Of a stretch of DNA of 64,000 nucleotides, positions 1-8,452 are shown one piece after another. The stretch is from JANOSH01 sp031415695 (GTDB lineage Bacteria; Actinomycetota; Acidimicrobiia; Acidimicrobiales; Ilumatobacteraceae). Each line of letters opens with the position of its first letter. Position 1 is the first letter of the stretch. Location: NCBI GenBank assembly GCA_031415695.1, contig JANOSH010000037.1:62001-126000 (forward strand), read 5' to 3'. Both the position numbers and the translations under genes were made by a program. Under the pieces are notes generated by a model that made no database searches, had not been told where the DNA came from, and saw only the letters and a list, made by a program, of their open reading frames with translations.

Positions 1-1
1 C

Positions 2-877
2 CACGACAGCATCCCGGGATGGTTCATCGACGAGGGCGGTTTCATCGACGACCGAATTCGGTCTCGTGTCTGGCCCCGATATGTCGACGTGATTGCCGAG
101 GCGGTAGGTGACCAGGTAGCCGGCTGGTTCCCAATCCACGACATCACCGGGTTTGCGGCCGGCGCATATCGGCGCGGCACCCGTCCACCAGGGTTGCGTG
201 ACCCAGAAATGGCCGCGAAGGCCGTGCGCGGCATGTGGCTGGCGTGGCGTGATGCGTGGCGCTTGCTACGGGGCGGACCGCCCGTCGCCACGTCGATCTG
301 GCTGCCGTTGCTATTCCCCGCCGACGAAACCATTACCGCCACAAAACGCAGTACTGGCGTACGTGACCGCACGTGGACTACCGCCATTCGAGCGTTACGA
401 GACGGCGAACTCGACGTTCCCGGCCTAGCTGTTCAAGAGATTGCCGATCTTGCCGGGTCCGCCGATCACGTCGGCGTGTTGTGGCGAGGGGCCATCAGCG
501 TCAACGGGCAAAAAACCGACGACTTCCTCGGTCAGCACGGGCCATACCCGGTGGGTTCGCGGACCGATGACATCGGCTACGCTCCCTGGACACAAGGCTT
601 GGCGGCCATGTTCCATGAGCTAAACGACGAATTGCCTGGGCGATCGTTCCTGCTCGCGGGAACATCGCTCGATACCACCGACGAGGCGTGGCGAACCGAC
701 ATCGTCGGCCAAACACGCCAGGTATGCAACGAACTTGTTGCCGACAGCATTGATCTTCGTGGAGCGTTCTGGTCGTCGTTCACCGACGGCTATGACCATC
801 GCCGCGGCACCCAAGGGCATACGGGATTGTTCGACCGAGACCGCAACGTTCGCGCCGCTCTTCGCGAACTGACGTGA
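2..877 (+). CDS. GH1-family (beta-glucosidase-like) protein, 5' partial, catalytic residues lost
   Basis: The frame is already open at the window edge, so the N-terminus is missing. The visible part follows the GH1 fold in order: the PxWFxDxGGF segment at 14-50, the GD-V-W segment leading to the acid/base site at 110-145, a PPG motif, and the C-terminal W-S-x-x-D-G-Y plus G-L-F-D block near 765-835. Where active GH1 enzymes have NEP, this protein has HDI (Asp codon 140-142), and where they have TENG with the nucleophile Glu it has LAGT (Gly codon 659-661). Family membership rests on this motif alignment. Loss of both glutamates suggests a non-hydrolytic role (inference). An MFS transporter follows after 20 bases, probably in the same transcript. 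Confidence 0.7.
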   Translation, partial: HDSIPGWFIDEGGFIDDRIRSRVWPRYVDVIAEAVGDQVAGWFPIHDITGFAAGAYRRGTRPPGLRDPEMAAKAVRGMWLAWRDAWRLLRGGPPVATSIWLPLLFPADETITATKRSTGVRDRTWTTAIRALRDGELDVPGLAVQEIADLAGSADHVGVLWRGAISVNGQKTDDFLGQHGPYPVGSRTDDIGYAPWTQGLAAMFHELNDELPGRSFLLAGTSLDTTDEAWRTDIVGQTRQVCNELVADSIDLRGAFWSSFTDGYDHRRGTQGHTGLFDRDRNVRAALRELT

Positions 878-897
878 GCCCGCAGTAGCGTAACTGA

Positions 898-2070
898 GTG
901 CCGCTTCGCCGATTTCTGTCCGACGAGCACGACGACGAGTTACGCCAACACCTCACTCGACTGACGTTTGCGCGGTTCCTCACCGGCACGGCGTACCGCT
1001 TTATCGGACCCTTTGCTGGTGTGATCGCTACGGGGCTTGGGGTGTCGCTGTCGACTGTCGGTGTAGCCATTGGCGCAGGTGATCTGACCGGGCTGGCTGG
1101 GCCGCTCGCCGGTGCACAGATCGACCGCCGGGGCCCCCGAGCTGGTCTTGTGGTGGGCGCAAGCGTCCTCGTTGGTGGCGCAGTGATCGCGGCCGTTACG
1201 CGGTCATTGATGCCCTTTGCCGTGGCGCTCATTTTGATGTCGATTGGAAAAGTCACGTTCGACAATGCCATGACCAGCTGGGTCAGTTCGCGCACCCCGT
1301 ACGAGACTCGCGGCCGGGTGATAGGGCTCATCGAATTGTCGTGGGCAGTTTCCACCATCGTGGGCCTGCCGCTGATGGGTGTCATTACGGGTTTCAGCAG
1401 CTTTCGTGTCGCATACGGCGTTATTGCCGTTGGCATCGCTCTTGTTACCGTTCACCTGGCGCGGCGACTCCCCCGAGACCGACCTGCCGTTGGCTCGGAG
1501 CGGGGCCGCGTTGCGTGGAATGGCCAAACCGTCGCGGCGATTGTCGCATTCGCGTTCATGGCCGCGGCCATCGTGTCGATGTTCGTGACGTTTGGCGCGT
1601 GGCTCCAAGACGAATTCGGCTTGTCGAGCAAGGCAATCGGTGGTGCTGCATTCCTCATCGGATTCGCCGAACTAGCCGGCAGTTCAGCCACCGCAACGTT
1701 TGCCGACCGAATCGGCAAGCGTCGCACAGTCCTCGCTGGCGCTGCACTCTTTGCACCGGCGACTTTACTCATCGGACTTGCCGAGCCATCGCTACCGATG
1801 GCCATTGCGCTTCTTGGGTTGTGCTTTGGCGGATTCGAATTGGCGATCGTGTCGTTCATTCCAATCATTCCGTCGCTACAGCCCCAAGCGCCGGGCGCAG
1901 CGTTCGGGTTCGCTGGCGGTGTATCGACAGTGCTTCGTGCCATGAGTGCGGTGCTGGCAACCCGGGCGTACGAGCACTGGGGCATTGTTGGTCCTACCGT
2001 GCTGTCAGCAACGTGTATGGCTGTTACGGCGTCGCTGGTGTTTCTAGTTGTACGAGAACCCGAGCGTTAG
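898..2070 (+). CDS. MFS transporter
   Basis: 390-aa integral membrane protein with about 12 hydrophobic segments in two halves joined by a basic loop, as in the major facilitator superfamily. The loop after the second helix, G-A-Q-I-D-R-R-G-P-R, matches the MFS motif A pattern, and a second copy (A-D-R-I-G-K-R-R) opens the C-terminal half. The GTG start lies 20 bases after the GH1-like gene, suggesting co-transcription. The substrate cannot be read from the sequence; export or import of a sugar or glycoconjugate is only suggested by the neighbours. The methyltransferase downstream is on the other strand and the two genes converge with a 10-base gap. Confidence 0.8.
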   Translation: MPLRRFLSDEHDDELRQHLTRLTFARFLTGTAYRFIGPFAGVIATGLGVSLSTVGVAIGAGDLTGLAGPLAGAQIDRRGPRAGLVVGASVLVGGAVIAAVTRSLMPFAVALILMSIGKVTFDNAMTSWVSSRTPYETRGRVIGLIELSWAVSTIVGLPLMGVITGFSSFRVAYGVIAVGIALVTVHLARRLPRDRPAVGSERGRVAWNGQTVAAIVAFAFMAAAIVSMFVTFGAWLQDEFGLSSKAIGGAAFLIGFAELAGSSATATFADRIGKRRTVLAGAALFAPATLLIGLAEPSLPMAIALLGLCFGGFELAIVSFIPIIPSLQPQAPGAAFGFAGGVSTVLRAMSAVLATRAYEHWGIVGPTVLSATCMAVTASLVFLVVREPER

Positions 2071-2080
2071 TGGTGGTCAG

Positions 2081-2809
2081 CTAGTTCTTCTGCCACACCG
2101 AGATATGTGATGTACTGTCGCTCGTAAACGGGTCGCGTTTCCAGGTGCTCCACCGTTGGCTGAGCGTCATGCCCGCCAATCGGGCCATAAGGTCGTATTC
2201 CGCTGGCCAGGCGTACCGATGGGGCGACGCGAACTTTTCCCCGCGGCCGCCACCAACGTAGTAGTGATGCGAGATCAACCGTTGATTCACCAGGTCGAAC
2301 TCGTCGAAACCAACGTGGCCGGGCGATACGTCGAACGGCCTGAAGGTTTCGCCAAGGGGCAGCCGCTGGAGCGACGGAACAAACACTTCGATGGCGAAGT
2401 GACCGCCGATGTCGAGATGCTCGCTAGCGTTGCGGAAGCACTCGACCTGCTCGTCTTGCGTGAGTAAATTGGTGATGGTGTTGTACACGAGGTACACCAG
2501 CGAGAACACACCCGGCACGCGGGCGGTGGCCATGTCGCCGATAGTGACTGGGATGGCGTCGCCGCCGGGCTTGGCGACCATTTGGTCGACCATGGGTCGC
2601 GACAATTCGATGCCGTGGACTTCAACGCCACGTGCGGCGAGGGCCAAGGCAACCCGGCCGGTGCCGACCGCGAATTCCAGCGCTCGACCACCGTGGGCAA
2701 GGTCGGCAAGGAACTCGGCCGTTGGCCCCAGCACCGACGCATCGTACATGTCGCCTGAGGCCGCATCGTACGAGGCCGCAACCCGCTCATCGAAGATCCC
2801 ATTGTCCAT
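2081..2809 (-). CDS. class I SAM-dependent methyltransferase
   Basis: 242 aa. The SAM-binding motif I is L-E-F-A-V-G-T-G-R-V-A-L-A-L, followed by an acidic residue at the end of strand 2 (V-H-G-I-E-L-S) as in Rossmann-fold methyltransferases. It has the small-molecule architecture with a variable C-terminal domain ending in I-S-V-W. It is a clear paralogue of the methyltransferase at 55895-56641: motif I, the following helix and the last 20 residues correspond. The gene starts 44 bases after the AAA+ ATPase stop on the same strand, so co-transcription is plausible. The acceptor substrate is unknown. Confidence 0.8.
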   Translation of the reverse strand: MDNGIFDERVAASYDAASGDMYDASVLGPTAEFLADLAHGGRALEFAVGTGRVALALAARGVEVHGIELSRPMVDQMVAKPGGDAIPVTIGDMATARVPGVFSLVYLVYNTITNLLTQDEQVECFRNASEHLDIGGHFAIEVFVPSLQRLPLGETFRPFDVSPGHVGFDEFDLVNQRLISHHYYVGGGRGEKFASPHRYAWPAEYDLMARLAGMTLSQRWSTWKRDPFTSDSTSHISVWQKN

Positions 2810-2853
2810 AAGGTCGGCAGCCTTGCATCACATCACCGGGCAATGCCGAGGGA

Positions 2854-4257
2854 TTAGGTGCGGCCTCGGTACGTAGCAGCCAGACCCGACACATCTTTGT
2901 TGAGGCGTTTGGACAGATGCAGACCTTCGAGCACGAACTCGACGGCGCTGGCAATAGCTGCTGGCGATTCGTCGCCGTCGGTCAGCCCCACAATCGTGGG
3001 CAAAAGCCCGGGCAACTGTTCGACCAGCGAGGCCAACTCGCCAGAGGCAACCTGCTCGCCGGAATGTACAACAACGCCGCTTTCGAACAGCGCAACGACA
3101 TCTTTGACTTCCGCCGCGGTGACACGTGCCTTATACACGCTGAGCACCGACGCCTTGACCATGTTTTCGATGATGACACCATCGCGGCCTTCCTCCAAGG
3201 CCTCGACCTCGACCTTGCCGCTCGTCGACGCCGCGAGCGCATCGAGATCGCAGACGCGGGGTACGACGACTCGCTCGCCCGACCGCAAACCGCGGCGTAA
3301 CGCGTTCGCGCACAGCGTCTCGAGGTTGCTGACCGAGAGTCGCACCGAGACACCTGACCGCTGGTTGACGTGGCTGGAGCTACGAGCCGTATGCGATATC
3401 GACGCAACAATATCCTCCATAAAACGAGGAACGGTGACCTTGACCTGGTCTGTCGAAAGTGGCGAATGCTCTTGACGCATGATCTCGATCTCGGTCTCAA
3501 GGTCAAGGGGGTAATGCGTGCGGATCTGACTGCCAAACCGATCCTTGAGTGGCGTGATGATTCGGCCCCGGTTCGTATAGTCGTCAGGGTTTGCCGAGGC
3601 CACCAGCAAGACATCGAGCGGCAGGCGGATCTTGTAGCCACGGATCTGCACATCACGTTCTTCAAGGACATTGAGGAGGCCTACCTGGATTCGTTCGGCC
3701 AGGTCGGGCAGCTCGTTGATGGCAAAGATGCCGCGGTTGGTTCTGGGAACTAGCCCGTAATGCAGGGTGAGTTCGTCGGACAGATAGCGACCTTCGGCCA
3801 CCTTGATGGGATCGACTTCGCCAATGAGGTCGGCGATCGATGTGTCGGGGGTTGCGAGCTTCTCGCCGTACCGGGCATCACGGTGCGCCCACGCTATTGG
3901 CGTGTCGTCACCATGCGCGGCCACCAAGTCGAGAGCGTAACGCGATACAGGGTTGTACGGATCGTCATTGATTTCGCTGCCAGCAACGATGGGCATCCAC
4001 TCGTCGAGCAGCCCGGTAAGACTACGGATAATGCGGGTCTTGGCCTGGCCTCGTTCACCCAGGAATACCATGTCATGCCCAGCGAGCAGGGCATTTTCGA
4101 CCTGAGGCATAACGGTGTTTTCGTAGCCGTGGATTCCGTCGAAGAGTGGACGGTTCGCGATGATCGCCGCCACTGCGTTACGCCGAATCTCCTCCTTCAC
4201 CGGAATCGACTTCCAACCGGTCGCCCGGAGTTCCCCAAGTGTTGTAGCGAGAGCCAT
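2854..4257 (-). CDS. MoxR/magnesium-chelatase-like AAA+ ATPase
   Basis: 467 aa. It shows a P-loop GERGQAKT (residues 67-74), a Walker B-like strand G-I-F-A-I-N-E-L (Asn-Glu at 181-182 in place of the usual Asp-Glu), a sensor-1 strand ending in A-S-A-N-P-D-D-Y, and arginine-rich sensor-2 segments. This matches the chelatase/MoxR branch of AAA+ proteins, which remodel partner proteins and usually work with a von Willebrand A (vWA) domain protein. No vWA gene is next to it here; the following gene is a methyltransferase. The ATG start is 60 bases from the divergent GH2-like start, so the two promoters share a short region. Confidence 0.78.
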   Translation of the reverse strand: MALATTLGELRATGWKSIPVKEEIRRNAVAAIIANRPLFDGIHGYENTVMPQVENALLAGHDMVFLGERGQAKTRIIRSLTGLLDEWMPIVAGSEINDDPYNPVSRYALDLVAAHGDDTPIAWAHRDARYGEKLATPDTSIADLIGEVDPIKVAEGRYLSDELTLHYGLVPRTNRGIFAINELPDLAERIQVGLLNVLEERDVQIRGYKIRLPLDVLLVASANPDDYTNRGRIITPLKDRFGSQIRTHYPLDLETEIEIMRQEHSPLSTDQVKVTVPRFMEDIVASISHTARSSSHVNQRSGVSVRLSVSNLETLCANALRRGLRSGERVVVPRVCDLDALAASTSGKVEVEALEEGRDGVIIENMVKASVLSVYKARVTAAEVKDVVALFESGVVVHSGEQVASGELASLVEQLPGLLPTIVGLTDGDESPAAIASAVEFVLEGLHLSKRLNKDVSGLAATYRGRT

Positions 4258-4317
4258 ACCTGCAAGTTACCCAGTTCTCGGACGCGCCGTCAGGTTCAAC
4301 CCAATACTCTTACGGGA

Positions 4318-6429
4318 ATGGATCTGTCTGGTCTGTGGCGGGCCGCAATCGCCGACGATGATCTGCGACGAGATGCCGTTGGTTTCGATTACGACGACAG
4401 TCACTGGGAACCAATCCGTGTACCGAGTCACTGGCGCACCAACCCGGCGTTTTCCGACTCGGATGGCCCAGTCTTGTACCGCACTCGCTTCGAGTGGGAC
4501 CCGGGGCCGAAGGGGGCACGCAGCTGGGTGGCGTTCGACGGCGTGTGTTACCAGTCCGATATCTGGCTCGATGGCGCATATCTCGGTGATACCGAGGGCT
4601 ATTTCGTTCCTCATGCTTACGAGGTGACCGACCTCGCTCGAATTGGCGAGGAACATTCGCTCGCTATCGAGGTGGCGTGTTCGTCTCCGTACCCCAACCG
4701 TCCGCACCGAACGCTTACCGGCGCGTTGCAGGACCCACGTGCGGTTGGCTGGGAAAACAATCCCGGTGGCATTTGGCAGGGCGTCAGAATCGAACGCACA
4801 GGACCGGTGCGCATCGATCGTATGTCCGTCGTTTGCCTCGACGCCACACCGTCACGCGCCACCATCCAACTCAAGTTGGTGCTCGACAGCGACGCAGCGC
4901 GCACGGTGCGATTGCGTACGTCGCTCAATGATCTCCTCGACCGCGACCGAGACCAGCCGCTGGCCACTGGACACAACGAAGTGTCCTACACGTTCGGCTT
5001 GGACAACCCCGCCCTGTGGTGGCCGCACGCGCTTGGCGCTCAGAACCTTTGCACGGTGGGGGTCGAGGTATACGTCGATAGCGAAATGAGCCATGCCCGA
5101 CACGTGCGAACCGGGCTTCGCCAGATAGCGATGAAGGACTGGGTTTTCTCGGTCAACGGTGAGCGGTTGTTTATCAAGGGTGTCGAACTCACGCCAGCCG
5201 ACCCGTACCTTGGCGACACGTCGCCCGAGCGGGTCGTGCGCGACATCGATTTGGCCATGCGAGCGGGCCTCGACCTCGTGCGAGTCGGCGCTCATGTCAG
5301 TCGTCGTGAGCTATACGAAGCCGCCGACGCTGCAGGAATGCTCATCTGGCAAGACATGCCTATGCGCGGCTCATTTGCTCGTACAGCGCGAAAGCAAGCA
5401 CTTCGCCAAGCCGAAGAACTCGTCTATCTGCTCGGCCATCACCCCTCTGTTGCCCTGTGGTGCGGCCACGATGAGCCTGTAGCCCCCGATCCGGGCGACG
5501 GCACGCCTCGTGCCACCGCTCGGCATGTAGTCGGCCAATTTCTGCCGTCGTGGAACCGAACCGTGCTCGATGCGTGGGTCAGAAGCGCGTTACGAAACGC
5601 CGACCCGAGCCGTCCTGCCATCGCCCATAGCGGCGTTCTTCCCCACCCCCCTCAGTTCGAAGGCACCGACACCAAGTTGGAGCTCGGATGGACCCGTGGC
5701 GAAGCATCCGACCTTGAACGTCTCGCGGCAGCGCTGCCTCGGCTTGTTCGTTTCGTTACAGGACTCTCGCCACAAAGCGTTCCGTACAACGCCGATTTTG
5801 CCGACAGTGAACGCTGGCCCGCGCTCGATTGGGGACGACTCAGCGAGCGTCACGGTCTGGACCGTTCGGCCTTCGATCAGCAGGTGCCCCCGCTGGCGTA
5901 CCGAACGTTCGATGAATGGCGCGACGCGTCGCTCGACTACCAGGCCAAGGTGGTGCGGCTCCAGATCGAACGGTTGCGTCGCTTGCGGTTCTCCCCCACG
6001 GGAGGATTCGTGGTGTCGTTTCTGGCCGACGCCGTTCCCGCTGTCAGTTCCAGTCTCATCGACCACCGTGGCCAACCCAAGCCGGCGTTCGATGCCGTTC
6101 GAGCCGCGTGCCAACCCGTCATCGTTGTAGTCGACGAATTGCCCTCGTCGCTGCACCCCGCAGATCCGCTAGGGCTCGACGTGCATGTGGTGTCCGATCT
6201 ACGTACGGCTTTGACCGACGCCACCATTATCGCCACCGTCTCGTGGACCGGCGGCGACCATGTGTGGGGGTGGCAAGGCGACATACTGGCCGATAGCTGT
6301 AGCCGGGTCGGTTCAGTCGACCTCAACGTGCCCGACAGCCCAGGTCCGCTGACCATCACGGTCACGTTGGCCGCAGGGTCCTACGGGTCCACCACAAGCG
6401 AGACCACAACTATTCGACGCATCGGATGA
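4318..6429 (+). CDS. GH2-family (beta-mannosidase/beta-galactosidase-like) protein lacking the nucleophile Glu
   Basis: 703 aa from the ATG at 4318. The frame is open further upstream, but that part overlaps the opposite-strand ATPase and looks random. Order: jelly-roll sugar-binding domain with the W-x-x-I-x-V-P-S-H-W pattern (residues 1-165), an Ig-like domain, a TIM barrel from about residue 280, and a C-terminal beta domain. The acid/base region reads HPSVALWCGHDEP, so Glu386 is kept. The nucleophile region reads RFVTGLSPQSVP where active enzymes have a Ser-Glu-Phe-Gly type motif, which places Gly482 at the nucleophile position. Hydrolytic activity is therefore doubtful. There is no signal peptide. 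An EamA transporter follows after 13 bases. Confidence 0.78.
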   Translation: MDLSGLWRAAIADDDLRRDAVGFDYDDSHWEPIRVPSHWRTNPAFSDSDGPVLYRTRFEWDPGPKGARSWVAFDGVCYQSDIWLDGAYLGDTEGYFVPHAYEVTDLARIGEEHSLAIEVACSSPYPNRPHRTLTGALQDPRAVGWENNPGGIWQGVRIERTGPVRIDRMSVVCLDATPSRATIQLKLVLDSDAARTVRLRTSLNDLLDRDRDQPLATGHNEVSYTFGLDNPALWWPHALGAQNLCTVGVEVYVDSEMSHARHVRTGLRQIAMKDWVFSVNGERLFIKGVELTPADPYLGDTSPERVVRDIDLAMRAGLDLVRVGAHVSRRELYEAADAAGMLIWQDMPMRGSFARTARKQALRQAEELVYLLGHHPSVALWCGHDEPVAPDPGDGTPRATARHVVGQFLPSWNRTVLDAWVRSALRNADPSRPAIAHSGVLPHPPQFEGTDTKLELGWTRGEASDLERLAAALPRLVRFVTGLSPQSVPYNADFADSERWPALDWGRLSERHGLDRSAFDQQVPPLAYRTFDEWRDASLDYQAKVVRLQIERLRRLRFSPTGGFVVSFLADAVPAVSSSLIDHRGQPKPAFDAVRAACQPVIVVVDELPSSLHPADPLGLDVHVVSDLRTALTDATIIATVSWTGGDHVWGWQGDILADSCSRVGSVDLNVPDSPGPLTITVTLAAGSYGSTTSETTTIRRIG

Positions 6430-6442
6430 CAGCTCGCCAGCA

Positions 6443-7336
6443 ATGTGGATAGTGGTCACGCTTTTTGCCACGGTTATGCAGACCGCTCGCACCGCGCTGC
6501 AACAGCGGTTGCGTTCCATAATGTCGGTGAGCGCGGCCGGATTCGTTCGCTATGCATACGGCGCGCCCTTAGCGCTCGTTGCGTTGGGGCTCACGTTCAC
6601 CGTGTTCGGCCAGGCGGTTCCAGAAGTTCCTGCCCGGTTCTGGCTAACCGTAACGGTCGCGGGCCTCGCGCAAATCCTTGGCACCATTGCACTCATTACG
6701 GCATTCGACAGACGGGATTTCGCCATCGGCACGGTGTACGCGAAATCTGAAGTGATCCAGGTGGCTGTGTTCTCCGCGGTCGTGCTTCGCGAATCACTCA
6801 CACCGCTCGGCTGGCTAGCCGCGCTGGTCTGCGTGGGCGGCGTCGTTGCGCTGGCCAAACCCGCCGCAGCACCATTGCGCCGCTTGTTGCGGTTCGGCGA
6901 CGGTGCCGCCTGGTACGGCTTGGCTGCTGGCGGGTTGTTCGCGCTTGCCGCGGTGTTCATCCGGCTGTCGTCGCGGAGCTTGGGTGATGGGCCTGCAGTC
7001 GTACGCGCGTTATTCACCTTGGCTGCCATGAACACCATCCAGTCGGTGGTGAATGGAATCTATCTGGCACGAACCAACCGGGCCCAGTTCGTCGCCGTGT
7101 TCTCCTTCTGGCGATCATCGGCCATCGTCGGCGTGCTGTCGGTGTTGGGCTCAGCGGGTTGGGCCCTCGCCGTTACGCTCGAGAATGCGGCAAAGGTGCG
7201 CACGCTCGGGCAAGTTGAGCTCTTGTTAACGTTCGCGGTATCGCACCGGTTGCTGGGCGAACGACACAAACGGCGAGAGGTCGTCGCCAGTGCGGTCGTC
7301 ATGCTCGGTGTCCTCGGCGTGATGCTCGCAGGCTAG
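6443..7336 (+). CDS. EamA/DMT-superfamily transporter
   Basis: 297 aa with about 10 hydrophobic segments in two repeated halves, typical of the drug/metabolite transporter superfamily (EamA). The first half ends in G-G-V-V-A-L-A-K-P and the second in V-V-M-L-G-V-L-G-V-M-L-A-G, matching the usual end of each EamA repeat. The ATG lies 13 bases after the GH2-like stop, so the two are probably transcribed together. Substrate unknown. A paired-palindrome repeat begins 25 bases after the stop and may mark the transcript end. Confidence 0.8.
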   Translation: MWIVVTLFATVMQTARTALQQRLRSIMSVSAAGFVRYAYGAPLALVALGLTFTVFGQAVPEVPARFWLTVTVAGLAQILGTIALITAFDRRDFAIGTVYAKSEVIQVAVFSAVVLRESLTPLGWLAALVCVGGVVALAKPAAAPLRRLLRFGDGAAWYGLAAGGLFALAAVFIRLSSRSLGDGPAVVRALFTLAAMNTIQSVVNGIYLARTNRAQFVAVFSFWRSSAIVGVLSVLGSAGWALAVTLENAAKVRTLGQVELLLTFAVSHRLLGERHKRREVVASAVVMLGVLGVMLAG

Positions 7337-7360
7337 TCGCGCCGGGCCGACGGCCGTTTG

Positions 7361-7415
7361 CGCAACAGTTGCGGATATGGCCGACGCGAGGGCGGCCGTT
7401 TGCGCAACAGTTGCG
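7361..7415 (-). repeat. paired-palindrome 3'-end repeat, copy A
   Basis: Two copies of the 13-bp palindrome CGCAACAGTTGCG at 7361-7373 and 7403-7415, separated by exactly 29 bases. The spacer, read on the minus strand, aligns with the spacer of the copy at 51278-51332. The element lies just downstream of the EamA gene. The same design recurs at 39101-39155 and 51278-51332, each time at the 3' end of a gene and in the same orientation relative to that gene. A role in transcript ends or as a REP-like element is an inference. Confidence 0.85.
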
Positions 7416-7435
7416 AAAAGGGGCTCAGACCCCGC

Positions 7436-7894
7436 TTGGATCCCCACCAGATACCCTGCGTACTGCGTCGTACCTCCCCCCTCTTCGTAGCATTCGCTAT
7501 CGCCGTGGCCGTCCTTGGCCTTACCGCTCGACCCGGGGCAGCGGCCACCGGTGCCAGGGTAACCCTGGTGTCTCCCATGCGCATGCTCGATACCCGCGTT
7601 GGCCCCCGGTCGACTGGGCCGATCACCATCAGTCTCGGTGGCATCGTGAACGTCTGGGCAATCGACGCGGGGACGGCGCGGCTTCACCCGTGTGACCAAG
7701 CGTCCACCTCGGCTGCATCGTCGCTGTTTGCTGCGGGCTCACCGGGCCGCACCGCGCTTAGGCGAATCGTCATTGCGCCCAACAATTCGTGCCTCTCTTC
7801 GACCACGCCGATCCATGTCATGGTCGACAAATCCGCCGACGTGAGCGCCGCGCCATCGCCGGCTACATCACCAGCGATGGTGTACCGGCCGTAA
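7436..7894 (+). CDS. secreted protein with a degenerate LDTR-type beta domain
   Basis: About 152 aa. A hydrophobic signal segment (LFVAFAIAVAVLGLTARPGAAA) ends in an Ala-x-Ala cleavage site. The mature part opens with S-P-M-R-M-L-D-T-R, the motif that begins repeated extracellular beta domains of many actinobacteria, and ends in the equivalent of the usual V-x-V-D-V-S-G strand (HVMVDKSADV). It carries a single short copy, so it may be a remnant of a larger surface protein. The start is uncertain. TTG 7436 has AAAAGGGG 12 bases upstream; an in-frame ATG at 7358 would translate through the palindromic repeat, which I think unlikely. Confidence 0.5.
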   Translation: MDPHQIPCVLRRTSPLFVAFAIAVAVLGLTARPGAAATGARVTLVSPMRMLDTRVGPRSTGPITISLGGIVNVWAIDAGTARLHPCDQASTSAASSLFAAGSPGRTALRRIVIAPNNSCLSSTTPIHVMVDKSADVSAAPSPATSPAMVYRP

Positions 7895-7911
7895 TCAATG
7901 AGATCGTTGCT

Positions 7912-8448
7912 TCATAGCAGCGTTGGCCACACCCACCGGGTGGCTTTGGTCGAGAACTCCGCGGCGCGCTCAATGATTCCAAAACCGCGGACAGGCCGCA
8001 CAACGTAGAAGGGGTTCTGCCGCAGAAAATCGGCCAGCTCTTCGGCCGGCTGTTCGTCCGGGCTTGCATACTTGGCCACATAGTGCGCGATGGCGGCGTC
8101 GACGAACTCGGGCGCAAGTCGCTCGGCGACGCCTTGGACGGACACACATTCCACCGTGTCGTCACCCGACACATTCACAAGCGGATTGGTGGCAATGTTA
8201 CGGGCTTTTCGTGACCGTGGCCCGCAGCTGAACACGAACGGGCCCCCACCCGCTAGCCATACGCCCCACACAGGCAACGAATGCGGTTCGCCTGCGACGC
8301 CAACTGTCGTGACCCAATAGTTGTGGGTGCGAACGAGGCGCTCCTCGGCCCAAGTCCACGGCAACGGCGTACCGACACCCGGAGCAACCCCATAGTCGGG
8401 CATATACGCTTGGTGAGCTGCGGGCACGCCCGACGGGTTGAGGGTCAC
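7912..8448 (-). CDS. PPOX-fold (pyridoxamine-phosphate-oxidase-like) flavin/F420-binding protein
   Basis: About 178 aa from GTG 8448. It shows the split-barrel pattern of the PPOX superfamily: a strand T-H-N-Y-W-V-T-T-V, then L-P-V-W-G-V-W-L, F-V-F-S-C-G, R-S-R-K-A-R-N-I-A-T-N-P-L-V-N-V-S (the basic cofactor-phosphate loop) and an E-V-x-V-x-G-x-A strand. Such proteins bind FMN or F420 and reduce or bind small molecules; this sequence does not separate the two cofactors. The frame is open to 8526, but that would overlap the end of the exonuclease remnant, whose stop is at 8453-8455, so the later GTG fits operon spacing better. It is the last gene of the ssuD operon. Confidence 0.7.
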   Translation of the reverse strand: MTLNPSGVPAAHQAYMPDYGVAPGVGTPLPWTWAEERLVRTHNYWVTTVGVAGEPHSLPVWGVWLAGGGPFVFSCGPRSRKARNIATNPLVNVSGDDTVECVSVQGVAERLAPEFVDAAIAHYVAKYASPDEQPAEELADFLRQNPFYVVRPVRGFGIIERAAEFSTKATRWVWPTLL

Positions 8449-8452
8449 ACGC

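Noticed and set aside
3760..4317. N-terminal extension of the GH2-like protein
   Set aside because: This part is antisense to the AAA+ ATPase and has no domain resemblance; the ATG at 4318 starts at the expected first strand of the GH2 sugar-binding domain.
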